The notes beneath the pieces were generated by a model. The model saw nothing but the letters and a program-made list of their open reading frames with translations. It had not been told where the DNA came from and searched no databases. 64,000 bases of DNA, from the NCBI RefSeq assembly GCF_002140715.2, contig NZ_NGLE02000001.1, positions 3,314,001-3,378,000 on the forward strand, in the 5' to 3' direction. The DNA comes from Enterococcus sp. 4G2_DIV0659 (GTDB lineage: Bacteria; Bacillota; Bacilli; Lactobacillales; Enterococcaceae). Each line of letters opens with the position of its first letter. Positions within the stretch are counted from its first letter, which is position 1. Both the position numbers and the translations under genes were made by a program. This document shows, in pieces, positions 17,967 through 27,321 of the stretch.

Positions 17967-19361
17967 ATGACAAGAGGAGCATTAAAAATTGCAACAATTG
18001 GTGGAGGATCAAGCTACACACCAGAACTGATTGAAGGATACATTAAAAGAAAAGATGAGTTGCCAATTAAAGAAATTTGGCTCGTAGATATTGAAGAAGG
18101 AAAAGAAAAGTTAGAAACCGTTGGTGCTATGGCCAAACGGATGGTGAAAGCTGCAGGTCTAGATTGGGAAGTTCATTTAACACTAGATCGTCGTGCGGCA
18201 TTAAAAGACGCTGATTTTGTATCTACGCAGTTTCGAGTTGGGCTATTAGATGCTAGAATCAAAGACGAACGAATTCCTTTATCTCATGGAGTCTTGGGAC
18301 AAGAAACAAATGGAGCCGGTGGTATGTTTAAAGCTTTCCGGACGATTCCTGTAATTCTGGGAATTATTGAAGACATGAAAGAGTTATGTCCGAATGCTTG
18401 GTTAGTAAACTTTACGAATCCAGCTGGGATGGTCACAGAAGCTGCAATCAAACATGGCGGTTGGAAAAAAACTGCTGGGTTATGTAATGTACCGATTGGT
18501 CACAGAAAACAAGCGGCTGAAAAATTAGGTATCCCAGAAGAGGATTTATTCTTCAAATTTGCAGGAATCAATCATTTCCATTGGCATCGTGTATGGGATA
18601 AAGAAGGAAATGAACGGACACAAGAACTTATTGAGTTGATTTATGGACCGCAAGAAGATTCTGAAAGCCACTTGAAAAACATTCACAATGCACCATTCCA
18701 CTATGAACAAATCAAAGATTTAGGTATGCTGCCATGTGGCTATCATCGGTATTATTATATCGAAGATGAAATGCTAAAACATTCGATTGAGGAATTTGAA
18801 AAAGGAGAAACAAGAGCGCAAGTAGTTAAAGAAACGGAAGCTCGTTTGTTTGAATTATACAAAGATCCTAATCTAGATTATAAGCCAAAAGAACTAGAAC
18901 AACGTGGGGGAACGCATTATAGTGATGCGGCTTGTGAATTGATTGCATCAATTTATAATGATAAACGCACAGACATGGTTGTTTCTACAGAAAATAATGG
19001 AACGATTACAGATTTACCATACGATTGTGTAGTTGAAGTTTCTGGTCCTGTTACAGCTCACGGTCACGAACCGTATAACTGGGGTGCATTTCCACCTGCT
19101 GCACGCGGTATTATCCAAGTGATGAAAGGCATGGAGGAAACTGTGATTCGTGCAGCGATTGATGGAGATTACGGAGCGGCGCTACATGCATTTACGATCA
19201 ATCCATTAGTTCCAGGAGGTTCAATGACCAAGACATTACTGGATGAATTATTGATTGCCCACAAAGATCATTTGCCTAATTTTTCACAAGCTATTAGTAA
19301 AATTGAAAAGGAACAGCCTGAAACAGTAGAGTATGTAACAGAGCTAATGAAGAGTAACTAG
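17967..19361 (+). CDS. 6-phospho-beta-glucosidase, glycoside hydrolase family 4
   Basis: NAD- and Mn-dependent cytoplasmic glycosidase that cleaves phosphorylated disaccharides. The 464 residues, counted from the ATG at 17967 (AGGAGGG 7 nt upstream), match the family; the frame is open further from 17925. IATIGGGSSYTPELI (about 8-22) is the Rossmann NAD site. NFTNPAGMVTEA and LCNVPIGH (about 150-190) include the metal-binding Cys, and GINHFHWH (about 200-207) includes the metal-binding His. GH4 also contains alpha-glucosidases and galactosidases; the LicH/CelF-like pattern favours 6-phospho-beta-glucosidase. No PTS transporter gene is adjacent, so the substrate must enter through a system encoded elsewhere. 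Confidence 0.87.
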   Translation: MTRGALKIATIGGGSSYTPELIEGYIKRKDELPIKEIWLVDIEEGKEKLETVGAMAKRMVKAAGLDWEVHLTLDRRAALKDADFVSTQFRVGLLDARIKDERIPLSHGVLGQETNGAGGMFKAFRTIPVILGIIEDMKELCPNAWLVNFTNPAGMVTEAAIKHGGWKKTAGLCNVPIGHRKQAAEKLGIPEEDLFFKFAGINHFHWHRVWDKEGNERTQELIELIYGPQEDSESHLKNIHNAPFHYEQIKDLGMLPCGYHRYYYIEDEMLKHSIEEFEKGETRAQVVKETEARLFELYKDPNLDYKPKELEQRGGTHYSDAACELIASIYNDKRTDMVVSTENNGTITDLPYDCVVEVSGPVTAHGHEPYNWGAFPPAARGIIQVMKGMEETVIRAAIDGDYGAALHAFTINPLVPGGSMTKTLLDELLIAHKDHLPNFSQAISKIEKEQPETVEYVTELMKSN

Positions 19362-19364
19362 AAC

Positions 19365-19423
19365 AAAAATAGAAGACTGTTAGAATTAACATGTAAAGTT
19401 AATTCTAACAGTCTTCTATTTTT
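19365..19423. terminator. Bidirectional terminator, 26-bp perfect stem
   Basis: 19365-19390 and 19398-19423 are perfectly complementary with a 7-nt loop, flanked by A- and T-runs. It separates the GH4 gene from the convergent Mga-type regulator. Confidence 0.9.
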
Positions 19424-19452
19424 CTATGTTTAGATCAATCAACTGAAACAAT

Positions 19453-20943
19453 TTAATCATTCGAAAAAAGAGTACTATGAATAAATAAAGTCAAGTCATA
19501 CCAAGTTCGTTTATCTAAAAAGCTATCCATAAAAAAGAATTTTTGATTATCCCTAAAACCATGAACTTCAAAATAATCTGTTATGACAATCTGAGCATCC
19601 ATTATATTCGTTGTAAATCGAATCGTTTGAGGATTGAACAACATTAGAAGTCTATTTTTTATAAAATTGGAACCAAGATTGTTCCCGCTATATTCGATGT
19701 ATATTGTCATAGTTGGAACGACAAACATATCCGTCAAAATAGTTAGTAGCATGCATATTCCTAAATTAAAAGAAGGAGCTAAATCGAATTCGGGATTTTG
19801 TATACTAAAATCTTTATAAAAATGACTAACATTTGAAAGGTCGGGTGTGTGCTCTTTCATTGAATCAAATTCATTTGGATCATAAGGCAATTCTGAATGA
19901 AGGTAAAGTAATGGATTTATTGAAAACATCGAGCAATGAAGCAAGGTAATAAGTAAATGATAAAAAATATTTACCCTTGCATTTTGGTTAATAGGGTTAC
20001 GTGCAAAGAAATGTTTCTCATATTCCAAAACCAATAAATCACATGAGTGAACGATTGAGTTTGTTCGTGAAAAAGACTTGTATAGAAGCAATTTTTCCTC
20101 TGAAGTGTCAATATCCGAAATAAAACTTCGAACCATCAATTCAAAAAATAATTGTTCATCCTCTGAACGGAGATGCTTTTCTCCTATACCAAATAAACCA
20201 CCTGATAATTTGAAGGGCTTTAGTACTTCTTTTTCTTTATCAGATAAATGAATTGGAAATTTAAATTGCCTCAGAGTCGCTATTCCCAAAATTAACTTCA
20301 GACGTTTGATAGTGGAGGGGCTGTATTTCATTTCTAATTCTTGAGTCATAATAGAATTTGATAAAAAATTAGATAATTTTAGTTCGATAGGAAATGCGAT
20401 ACCTCTTGAAGTATTCCAATAAAAATAAAAGAAAAACATTCTTAAGTGTTTTTCGTCACCACATAAATTTTCTTTTGAGTGGAAGACTATTTTTAAGTGA
20501 AATTGACTTAATTGGTCATTTAAAGTTGTTATTTGTTTGTAAAGATAAGGGACACTTACGAACAATTTGTCAGCTAATTCGTCTGCTGTAGCGTAATTTT
20601 TATCAAGTATTTCAGAGATAATTTTAAATTGCAGTGAATCTTTTAAGTAGTAAATTCGTAAATGAATAAATAAATAATCTATATCAAAATTAGAATGATT
20701 AACTAATTGATAACTTCCAGTGTTTTTTTTAAAATAGATATTTTTTAATTCTTCATTTTTTTTAATATCTCCTTCTAATTCATTGAAATAACGTTTTAAT
20801 GTACTTAACGAAATGTCTAAAAAATCTTGTAAATAAGTAAAGGAGACCGCTTCTCCTTCCTTGAAAACTAATTCTTTGAAAAGTTCTAATTTCTTTTTAT
20901 TTTTGTCTGTTAAAAAAAATTCCATTCTAGTCGTCCTTTGCAA
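19453..20943 (-). CDS. Mga-type transcriptional regulator, copy 1
   Basis: 496-residue regulator of the Mga/AtxA-like class. The N-terminus holds a helix-turn-helix (about 25-60, FLDISLSTLKRYFNEL) and a second winged helix (about 105-145, LADKLFVSVPYLYKQI). The middle is PRD-like, and the C-terminus resembles an EIIB domain (segment DAQIVITDYF). Such proteins are usually activators of surface genes, with DNA binding tuned by PTS phosphorylation; that is family knowledge, not shown here. It is divergent from the 21295 surface gene, whose promoter has an inverted repeat and no -35. It is clearly paralogous to the 36964 regulator over its whole length. Confidence 0.8.
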   Translation of the reverse strand: MQRTTRMEFFLTDKNKKKLELFKELVFKEGEAVSFTYLQDFLDISLSTLKRYFNELEGDIKKNEELKNIYFKKNTGSYQLVNHSNFDIDYLFIHLRIYYLKDSLQFKIISEILDKNYATADELADKLFVSVPYLYKQITTLNDQLSQFHLKIVFHSKENLCGDEKHLRMFFFYFYWNTSRGIAFPIELKLSNFLSNSIMTQELEMKYSPSTIKRLKLILGIATLRQFKFPIHLSDKEKEVLKPFKLSGGLFGIGEKHLRSEDEQLFFELMVRSFISDIDTSEEKLLLYKSFSRTNSIVHSCDLLVLEYEKHFFARNPINQNARVNIFYHLLITLLHCSMFSINPLLYLHSELPYDPNEFDSMKEHTPDLSNVSHFYKDFSIQNPEFDLAPSFNLGICMLLTILTDMFVVPTMTIYIEYSGNNLGSNFIKNRLLMLFNPQTIRFTTNIMDAQIVITDYFEVHGFRDNQKFFFMDSFLDKRTWYDLTLFIHSTLFSND

Positions 20944-20957
20944 TCGATTTCCGTGGA

Positions 20958-20986
20958 ATTATAGATTATATAGGACACAAAGTCAA
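20958..20986 (-). promoter_or_regulatory. Promoter of Mga-type regulator 1
   Basis: On the minus strand TTGACT (20981-20986) and TATAAT (20958-20963) are 17 bp apart, a near-consensus sigma-A promoter. The regulator is therefore probably expressed constitutively, unlike the genes it may activate. Confidence 0.75.
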
Positions 20987-21090
20987 CGACACGAGCGATT
21001 GAAATAGCAATATTTCATTTTTTTTTGTTATTAATAGTGTCTATTAATATCTTCTAAAGAAGTTTTTATCGTATGTATATTTGTTATTTT

Positions 21091-21155
21091 ATCTAAAACA
21101 GAATAGAAAAATGGTCAGTTTTGGATTTCCATTTATTTATTTTGTAATTTATCAT
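21091..21155 (+). promoter_or_regulatory. Activator-type promoter of the first tandem WxL-like gene
   Basis: The arms are ATCTAAAA (21091-21098) and TTTTGGAT (21119-21126), starts 28 bp apart, with GGTCAG before the right arm. The -10 is TATCAT (21150-21155), 31 bp from the right-arm start. There is no -35 hexamer at 17 bp. The layout is shared with the 4928, 23718 and 26371 sites. Confidence 0.7.
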
Positions 21156-21294
21156 GAGTAAGTGATGAAAAAAAGAAATAAATTTGGTTAAATTAAGTGA
21201 TTTTTATTTATTGAAAAAACTAGAGTTGGAAAAATATATATTTAAAATATATTCGAAATATAAAAGATTGATTTGAACAATTTATGGAGTTGAA

Positions 21295-23631
21295 ATGAAT
21301 ATGGGGAGAATAAAAGTCAAATACTATTATTTTATTATTATTATCATGGTAAGTATAGCTGTTATCTTTTTGAGGAATGGAAATAAAATTCAAGCGGATA
21401 TCGTAGACACTAATGCTGAACAAAAAAATGTAAAATCTGAGAAATCGGGAATCAGTTTAGAGGGACCACTTGTTTCATTCACCACATGGAGTTTTTATAA
21501 CATAACACAGACTGGGCAAGACCTCTTTTACGTAGGTAGGGGTGATAAGTTTAATACTAAGACGTCATGGTTTGAGACGACAAAAAATGATTCAGAGATA
21601 TCTATAATTCATTCCCATATCCCTGGTAGCACGACCCCTACCTCAATTTCTGCTTTTGCACGATTCAATGAAAAAAGTACAAATTATTATAGAGTGGTGA
21701 TGGATGTTTACCCAGGAGGGATTAATGGTGCGAGTATAAAACCTAAAGTCCAAATTGCAAGAAATGGTTCGCCAGAGGTGCTAACAACTGAATATGCACA
21801 TGTCGACTTTATTTTTAAAGGAGAATACGAAAATTTTGCTGGTCCTATTGTAATCAATATAGCAGAACCATCTATTAATTTGACGTATAAGTATCAGACC
21901 TTAATTAAAAATATTAAATTGTATGATTTAGGACCTGTAACGAGTGATCAAGTCAACACTTACGTTACTGACTTATTTACTGACTCTACACATACAGAGC
22001 TAAAAACTTCTGTAACGCAAGCAAAGATAGATGAAGCGAAAAGAATGGTAGAGTCCTTTACTGCAGGAGCTACTTCGACTGCTTTAAAGGCCGAAGTGAC
22101 TAAAGCACAAAATTTATTAAATAAAATTCGGATGACCTTAACTGTATCTGATTTAGTGGATAATCCTTTGGAGAGTAATTCTCATACAATTACAGGAAAA
22201 ACTTATCCAAAGGCGTTTCTCCGTTTTTCTGGAACCCCTTCAATAGAAAATGGGCAATTAACTACTGGGATAGATGGGGATTCAATCCAATACCATCTTC
22301 GAGCAGATGCAGCGGGGAATTTTAGCTATTCATTGCCAGAAGGAGAATTCTTTAAAGCAGGAGCAACGATCAATATTTACGGTATGCTTAATGGAAAGAG
22401 TATTTCTCAAAATAAAATAGTTAAAGATACAACGCCGCCAGAAAAACCGATTTTAAATGCTATTAAAGATACCAGTCAAAGTATTACAGGTAGTGCAGAA
22501 GCGGGTACAACAATTAAAATGTATGATGTTGAAACAAACAATGAATTTCTCACGGGAACAGTTGGGGCACAAGGGCAGTTTAACATTAGCATTCCCTCAA
22601 CAAAGCAGCCCCTTGTTCCTTATAAAAAATATTTTGTCACAACAACAGATGCAGCGGGAAATGTTAGTGTGTCTTCAGACTCTCAAGAAGTAGCTGATAC
22701 CACACCACCTAAAGCTGATCCAGTTCAACAGATAATAGATGTGGGAACTAAATTGCCTCCAATGGAACAACTAATAAAGAATATTTATGATAATGCAGGA
22801 AGTGGTTCGGATAATTTAACAATTAAATTGACAAAAGAACCTGATACCAGACAAGTTGGATATAAAGAAGCAGAAGTGACTCTAACGGATAAAGCTGGGA
22901 ATTTCACGGTTGTAAAAGTCCCTATAGTTGTAAAAAATCCAGAAACTTTGATAGATGATAGATACTTACTACAGGCATCTGATTTAACGGCACTGGCAAT
23001 TGATCTTCCTGATACGAAAGAAAAACAACGAGAATTTATGTTGGAGCGTGCGCCAATCAATGCATGGGACTTGAGAACTGGAAAATTAGTGAATGATGAT
23101 ATCATCTTTGACTATGGAACGTTTACAAAACAGCCAGGAAGTTACGAAATTACCGTTACAATCGGTAATCTTTCAAAAAAAATCAATCTTACTCTTCTGG
23201 AAGGGAGTATTTTCTTCCAAGAGTCCCCTAGAGATATTTATTTTGGGGAGCAATCTATAATAGCTAAAAACCAAGAAATTGAAGCAAAAAATGCGATAAG
23301 ATTGGTAATCAATGATCAACGTTTTCAAAGAGAAAGATGGCGATTATTAGCTCGGACGAATCAACCATTTACAACAGCTACAGGGATTGAATCAGGGATG
23401 ACATTAGCGTATAGGACGTATGATACAAACAATCATTATACGGATACGTCTATAAATGAGTTGGACACCGCACTTATTTATGAGTCGAAAAATAATCAAG
23501 ATCGATTGATTCAGCTAGATTTTACAAAAGAGAGGCAGCAAGAATTAATTCTTAAGGTTCAGCCAGGAAGTGTCCGCTCGAATATAGAGTACTCCGCTAA
23601 AGTACTATGGACAATAGAAAATGGCCCATAA
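21295..23631 (+). CDS. Large secreted WxL-like surface protein, tandem copy A
   Basis: 778-residue secreted multidomain protein. Signal or anchor helix about 10-28. Residues 55-212 form a beta-rich N-terminal domain. Residues 213-280 are a helical repeat resembling the Cry1Ac D-VI-type module found in many enterococcal surface proteins. Two or three Ig-like domains follow (about 281-550, each closing with DTTPP or VVKNPE). The C-terminal WxL-like domain (about 630-778) has WRL at about 682-684 and VLWTIENGP at the end. GGAG precedes the ATG. Binding to peptidoglycan through the WxL domain is inferred from the family. Its downstream neighbour is a tandem duplicate, and promoter and leader are duplicated too. 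Confidence 0.82.
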   Translation: MNMGRIKVKYYYFIIIIMVSIAVIFLRNGNKIQADIVDTNAEQKNVKSEKSGISLEGPLVSFTTWSFYNITQTGQDLFYVGRGDKFNTKTSWFETTKNDSEISIIHSHIPGSTTPTSISAFARFNEKSTNYYRVVMDVYPGGINGASIKPKVQIARNGSPEVLTTEYAHVDFIFKGEYENFAGPIVINIAEPSINLTYKYQTLIKNIKLYDLGPVTSDQVNTYVTDLFTDSTHTELKTSVTQAKIDEAKRMVESFTAGATSTALKAEVTKAQNLLNKIRMTLTVSDLVDNPLESNSHTITGKTYPKAFLRFSGTPSIENGQLTTGIDGDSIQYHLRADAAGNFSYSLPEGEFFKAGATINIYGMLNGKSISQNKIVKDTTPPEKPILNAIKDTSQSITGSAEAGTTIKMYDVETNNEFLTGTVGAQGQFNISIPSTKQPLVPYKKYFVTTTDAAGNVSVSSDSQEVADTTPPKADPVQQIIDVGTKLPPMEQLIKNIYDNAGSGSDNLTIKLTKEPDTRQVGYKEAEVTLTDKAGNFTVVKVPIVVKNPETLIDDRYLLQASDLTALAIDLPDTKEKQREFMLERAPINAWDLRTGKLVNDDIIFDYGTFTKQPGSYEITVTIGNLSKKINLTLLEGSIFFQESPRDIYFGEQSIIAKNQEIEAKNAIRLVINDQRFQRERWRLLARTNQPFTTATGIESGMTLAYRTYDTNNHYTDTSINELDTALIYESKNNQDRLIQLDFTKERQQELILKVQPGSVRSNIEYSAKVLWTIENGP

Positions 23632-23717
23632 TTAAGCGTTTTTTTCCGTAAACTATTTGTAATTAAATTTTTTAAAGTAAAATATATATCCCGAAAGAAT
23701 GTAATATTTGTCTTATT

Positions 23718-23782
23718 ATCCAAAATAGATTTAAAAAGTGGTCAGATTTGGATTTTATTTTATTCATTTCATACTTTATTAT
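23718..23782 (+). promoter_or_regulatory. Activator-type promoter of the second tandem WxL-like gene
   Basis: ATCCAAAA (23718-23725) and ATTTGGAT (23746-23753) are again 28 bp apart, with GGTCAG before the right arm. TATTAT (23777-23782) lies 31 bp from the right-arm start. No -35 is present. Confidence 0.7.
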
Positions 23783-23926
23783 GAATAAAAGATAGAAAAA
23801 AGAAATGAATTTGGTTGAATAAGTGATCTTTACTGCTAAACAACTTGTATAACAGTAAAAGTAATAGTGAAAATATATTATTGGAACTGTTGAAAACCAA
23901 TAGTAATTCGTTTTTGGAGGGACAGG

Positions 23927-26290
23927 ATGAGTATAAAAAAAATAAAATTTTATTTCATTATTATTATTACGGTAACAGGTTTAGTTAGTTTCTTGTTTTT
24001 ATTTCATTTTTTGGATGGAAATAAAATTCAAGCGGATGTTGTTGGGGATAAGGCGCGTGAAAAAAATGGACGATCTATTGATCTGAACATTCTGGAAGGA
24101 ACTCCTATTCCTTTTAAATCTTGGTCGTTCTTTATGTACCAAGATAATGCTAATGGCGTACAGCAGTTTGATTATAGATATGGTAATGACTTTAATCTTA
24201 CTAGTAACTGGTATGATATAACTAGAAGTGAACTAAATTTTCAAATAGTCAACTCTCATCAGCCTGGCAAGATAAAGCCTAGCAAGATGAAAGTTAAGGG
24301 CTATTTTGAACAAATAAAAGATCATTATTATAGAGTGGTGGTAGATGTTTACCCAGGAGGGCTTCTTAATACAAATAAAAAACATCAAGTGGGTATTCAG
24401 AAGGTTGGAGTACCGATTGGGACACCAGACGTCCTTCCGCCAACGACCGAATACACCCATGTGGACACAATTTTTAAAGCGGATAAGGATAATAAGTATA
24501 ACTATGTTGATTTTAATCTATATGAAGAGACTGTGAATCTTTACAACAAGTATGAGACCTTATTTCAAAACCTTAGATTGTATGATTTAGGGGTTGTAAC
24601 GATGGATCAAATCAAACCTTATGTCGATGACCTGTTTACTGACTATACACATACGGAATTAAAATCATCGGTGACACAAGCAAAGATAACTGATGTGAAG
24701 AAAATTGTCGAGGGGTTTACAACTGGTGATACTTTAAAAACGTTAATGGCTGAAGTTGATAAAGCACAAAGTTTGTTAAATAAAATTGCAATGACTTTAA
24801 CGGTGTCTGAATTAGGAGATAATCCGGCAGGTACTGAGTCTCATACAATTACAGGGAAAACTTATCCAAAAGCGTTTCTTAGCTTTTCTGGAACATCGTC
24901 TATAGGGAATGGACAATTAACTACAGGAATAGACGGGGATTCAAAAAAATATCATCTTCGAGCAGATGCTAGAGGGAATTTTAGTTACTCATTGCCAAAA
25001 GGAGAATTCTTTAAAAAAGGAACAACAATTAATATTTACGGCATGCTCAATGGAAAGAGCACATCTCAAAATAAAATAGTTAAAGATACAACACCGCCAG
25101 ATAAACCGATTTTAAATGCTATTAAAGATACCAATCAAAGTATTACAGGGAGTGCGGAGGCGGGTACAACCATTAAAATGTATGATGCTGAAACAAACAG
25201 TGAATTTCTAAAAGGAACAGTTAGCGGGAATGGTCAGTTTAACATTAGCATTCCTTCACTAAAGCAGCCCCTTATTCCTTATAAGAAATATTTTGTCACA
25301 GCAACAGATACAGCAGGGAATGTTAGTGTATCTTCTGAGTCCCAAGAAGTAGCTGATACCACACCGCCTAAAGCTGATCCAGTTCAACAGATAATAGATG
25401 TAGGAGCTGCTTTCCCTCTAGTAGAGCAGCTAGTAAAGAATATTTATGATAATGCAGGAAGCGGTTCGGATAATTTAACAATTAAATTGACAAAAGAACC
25501 AGATATCAAACAGGTTGGATATAAAGAAGCAGAAGTAACTATAACAGATAAAGCAAGGAATTTCACGGTTGTAAAAGTCCCTATCGTTGTAAAAAATCCA
25601 GAAACCTTGATAGATGACACATACTTACTACAGGCATCTGATTTAACAGCATTGGCAATTGATCTTCCTGATACGAAAGAAAAACAGCGAGAGTTCATTT
25701 TTGAGCATGCACCAATCAATGCATGGGACTTAAAGAATGGGAAATTAGTGAATGACGATATTATCATTGACTATGGAACACTTACTAAACAGCCGGGGAA
25801 TTATGAAATTACGGCTAAAATTGGTAATCTTTCCAAAAAAATTAATCTTACTCTTCTAGAAGGGAGTATTGTATTTCAAGAAACACCTCAAGCTGTTCAT
25901 TTTGGGGAGCACTCTATAATTGCTGAAAAACAAGAAATTGAGGCTCAAGATGTCATAAGATTGGTAATTAATGATCAACGTTTTAAAACGGAGAAATGGC
26001 GATTATTAGCTCGAACGAATCAACCATTTACCACAGAAACAGGGATTGAATCGGGGATGACATTAGCTTATAGGTCATATGATATAAACAATAATTGTAA
26101 GGATACGTCCATAAATGAGTTAGGTTCAACACTTATTTATGAGTCAAAAAATGCTCAAGATCGATTGGTACAGTTAGATTTTTCAAAAGAGAAACAGCAA
26201 GAATTAATTCTTAAAGTTCAGCCAGGAAGTGTCCGCTCCAATGTAGAGTACTCTACTAAAATACTATGGACGATTGAAAATGGGCCGTGA
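23927..26290 (+). CDS. Large secreted WxL-like surface protein, tandem copy B
   Basis: 787-residue paralogue of the 21295 product with the same architecture: signal or anchor helix (about 8-30), N-terminal beta-rich domain, Cry D-VI-like helical module, Ig-like domains, WxL-like C-terminus (WRL near 691, ILWTIENGP at the end). From about residue 290 to the end the two proteins are nearly identical and the DNA is very similar. The first 210 residues diverge strongly, so the exposed N-terminal domain has either changed fastest or been exchanged. GGAGG lies 8 nt before the ATG. Functional meaning is unknown; ligand diversification is a reasonable guess. Confidence 0.82.
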   Translation: MSIKKIKFYFIIIITVTGLVSFLFLFHFLDGNKIQADVVGDKAREKNGRSIDLNILEGTPIPFKSWSFFMYQDNANGVQQFDYRYGNDFNLTSNWYDITRSELNFQIVNSHQPGKIKPSKMKVKGYFEQIKDHYYRVVVDVYPGGLLNTNKKHQVGIQKVGVPIGTPDVLPPTTEYTHVDTIFKADKDNKYNYVDFNLYEETVNLYNKYETLFQNLRLYDLGVVTMDQIKPYVDDLFTDYTHTELKSSVTQAKITDVKKIVEGFTTGDTLKTLMAEVDKAQSLLNKIAMTLTVSELGDNPAGTESHTITGKTYPKAFLSFSGTSSIGNGQLTTGIDGDSKKYHLRADARGNFSYSLPKGEFFKKGTTINIYGMLNGKSTSQNKIVKDTTPPDKPILNAIKDTNQSITGSAEAGTTIKMYDAETNSEFLKGTVSGNGQFNISIPSLKQPLIPYKKYFVTATDTAGNVSVSSESQEVADTTPPKADPVQQIIDVGAAFPLVEQLVKNIYDNAGSGSDNLTIKLTKEPDIKQVGYKEAEVTITDKARNFTVVKVPIVVKNPETLIDDTYLLQASDLTALAIDLPDTKEKQREFIFEHAPINAWDLKNGKLVNDDIIIDYGTLTKQPGNYEITAKIGNLSKKINLTLLEGSIVFQETPQAVHFGEHSIIAEKQEIEAQDVIRLVINDQRFKTEKWRLLARTNQPFTTETGIESGMTLAYRSYDINNNCKDTSINELGSTLIYESKNAQDRLVQLDFSKEKQQELILKVQPGSVRSNVEYSTKILWTIENGP

Positions 26291-26370
26291 TGGAGCACCT
26301 GTAAAGGATCTTTAATCTAATTTGCTAAAACTAAATTATAGAGCCTAACGAATATAATTTTTATATTTTT

Positions 26371-26435
26371 ATCCAAAATAGAGTTGAAAAGTGGTCAGTT
26401 TTGGATTTTGTTTTATTCGTTTTATATTTTATTAT
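26371..26435 (+). promoter_or_regulatory. Activator-type promoter of the LPXTG-like gene and downstream WxL operon
   Basis: The cleanest copy. Perfect arms ATCCAAAA (26371-26378) and TTTTGGAT (26399-26406), starts 28 bp apart, with GGTCAG next to the right arm. The -10 is TATTAT (26430-26435), 31 bp from the right-arm start. It probably drives 26523 and the genes to 30851, since no other clear promoter is seen. Confidence 0.72.
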
Positions 26436-26522
26436 TAAATAGTGATTAAAAAAAGAAGCATTCGATATTAAATTTATTTTTTATTTATTTTTCATTATAA
26501 AGGGACGGGAGAAAGGAGTACT

Positions 26523-26855
26523 ATGAAAAAAAAAGTTGTTTCTATTCTACTTGTAATCTTGTGTGGTGCTCTTTTTTGGGGCGAGCGTACTGAAGCTGTG
26601 AATTATGATTCAGAAATAGCCTTACAATTTAAAGAGGATGTCAAAGGAAAAAGTAAAACCAGCAACACAACTAGTAAAACAAATGAAACAAACAAAAAGA
26701 ATGAAGAGAAGAGTTATCCAAATACAGCTAGCGGTTTTTTTCCTAAAACAGGATCTGTGGTTAATACACTCTTCGTAATTATAGGTTTGATTGTAGCACT
26801 AGTTAGTATAACGTTATTAATTTTTAGATTTCGTCATATATCTAAAAAAAGATAG
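26523..26855 (+). CDS. Small sortase-anchored surface protein (FPKTG motif)
   Basis: 110 residues. Signal peptide 1-25 (cut near TEA); short mature part; a low-complexity Lys/Thr/Asn/Ser spacer (about 40-65); sortase-type signal FPKTG (73-77); membrane helix (80-102); basic tail RFRHISKKR. Short LPXTG-type proteins are a regular member of WxL loci. The first motif position is Phe instead of Leu, a variant seen for some sortase substrates. No sortase gene is in this window. It lies at the head of the WxL operon, with GAAAGGAG before the ATG. Confidence 0.85.
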   Translation: MKKKVVSILLVILCGALFWGERTEAVNYDSEIALQFKEDVKGKSKTSNTTSKTNETNKKNEEKSYPNTASGFFPKTGSVVNTLFVIIGLIVALVSITLLIFRFRHISKKR

Positions 26856-26876
26856 ATTATTTTATGGTTTCGGGAG

Positions 26877-27305
26877 GTGAATGACATAAGAAAAATGAAA
26901 TACCCAGTAGTTAATTCTGTTTTAATAGTAATGATAACTTCATTCAGTTCATACGTATTTACTGAAACAATCAAGATTCGAGCTGATGCTGGTGATAGAA
27001 TACCTACTTTGACACCAGCTAATGGAACGTTAAGAGCTGGACGGCCATTTCGTTTATTCGTTAAGATGGAGCTGTTTTTAAAGCATTGCATCCAGACTTT
27101 GACTAGACGATTAGAAACGTTATAGAGAATGACTGGGCAAAAAGCGAGTGGCATGATAGTAAATTAGGTAGTAATCGATTACTACAATTAGATTTCTTAA
27201 AAAGAAACGTAAAAAGAATTGGTTCTTAAAGTAATACCAGGAAGTGTTCGATCAGATATAGTTTATTCCGCTCAAATACTATGGACACTTGAAAATGGAC
27301 CATAA
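26877..27305 (+). pseudogene. Remnant of a third large WxL-like gene
   Basis: A ribosome binding site (GGGAGGTG) and a signal-peptide-like N-terminus (KYPVVNSVLIVMITSF) are followed, after a frame change near 27070, by a stop (GAC TAG) and then IENDWAKSEWHDSKLGSN RLLQLDF in pieces. After another frame change near 27215 comes ELVLKVIPGSVRSDIVYS and ILWTLENGP ending at 27305. This last part matches the C-terminus of the 21295 and 23927 proteins (QLDFSKE, VQPGSVRSNVEYS, ILWTIENGP). The centre is deleted and at least two frameshifts are present. The 82-residue open frame at 26877-27125 is not a real gene. Confidence 0.8.
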
Positions 27306-27321
27306 TACGGGGGAAGAAAGC

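Larger units (their letters stand above)
20944..21294. other. Divergent regulatory region between Mga-type regulator and surface gene
   Basis: This 351-base gap holds the regulator promoter (20958-20986), an A/T-rich stretch and the activator-type promoter of the surface gene (21091-21155). A leader of about 130 nt follows, and part of it is conserved in the next surface gene's leader (AATTTGGTT, then AAGTGAT). No ORF is visible. Confidence 0.65.

Noticed and set aside
26877..27125. Open frame of 82 codons treated as a small gene
   Set aside because: Its end is an artefact of a frameshift; the DNA continues in other frames to the typical WxL-like C-terminus at 27305.
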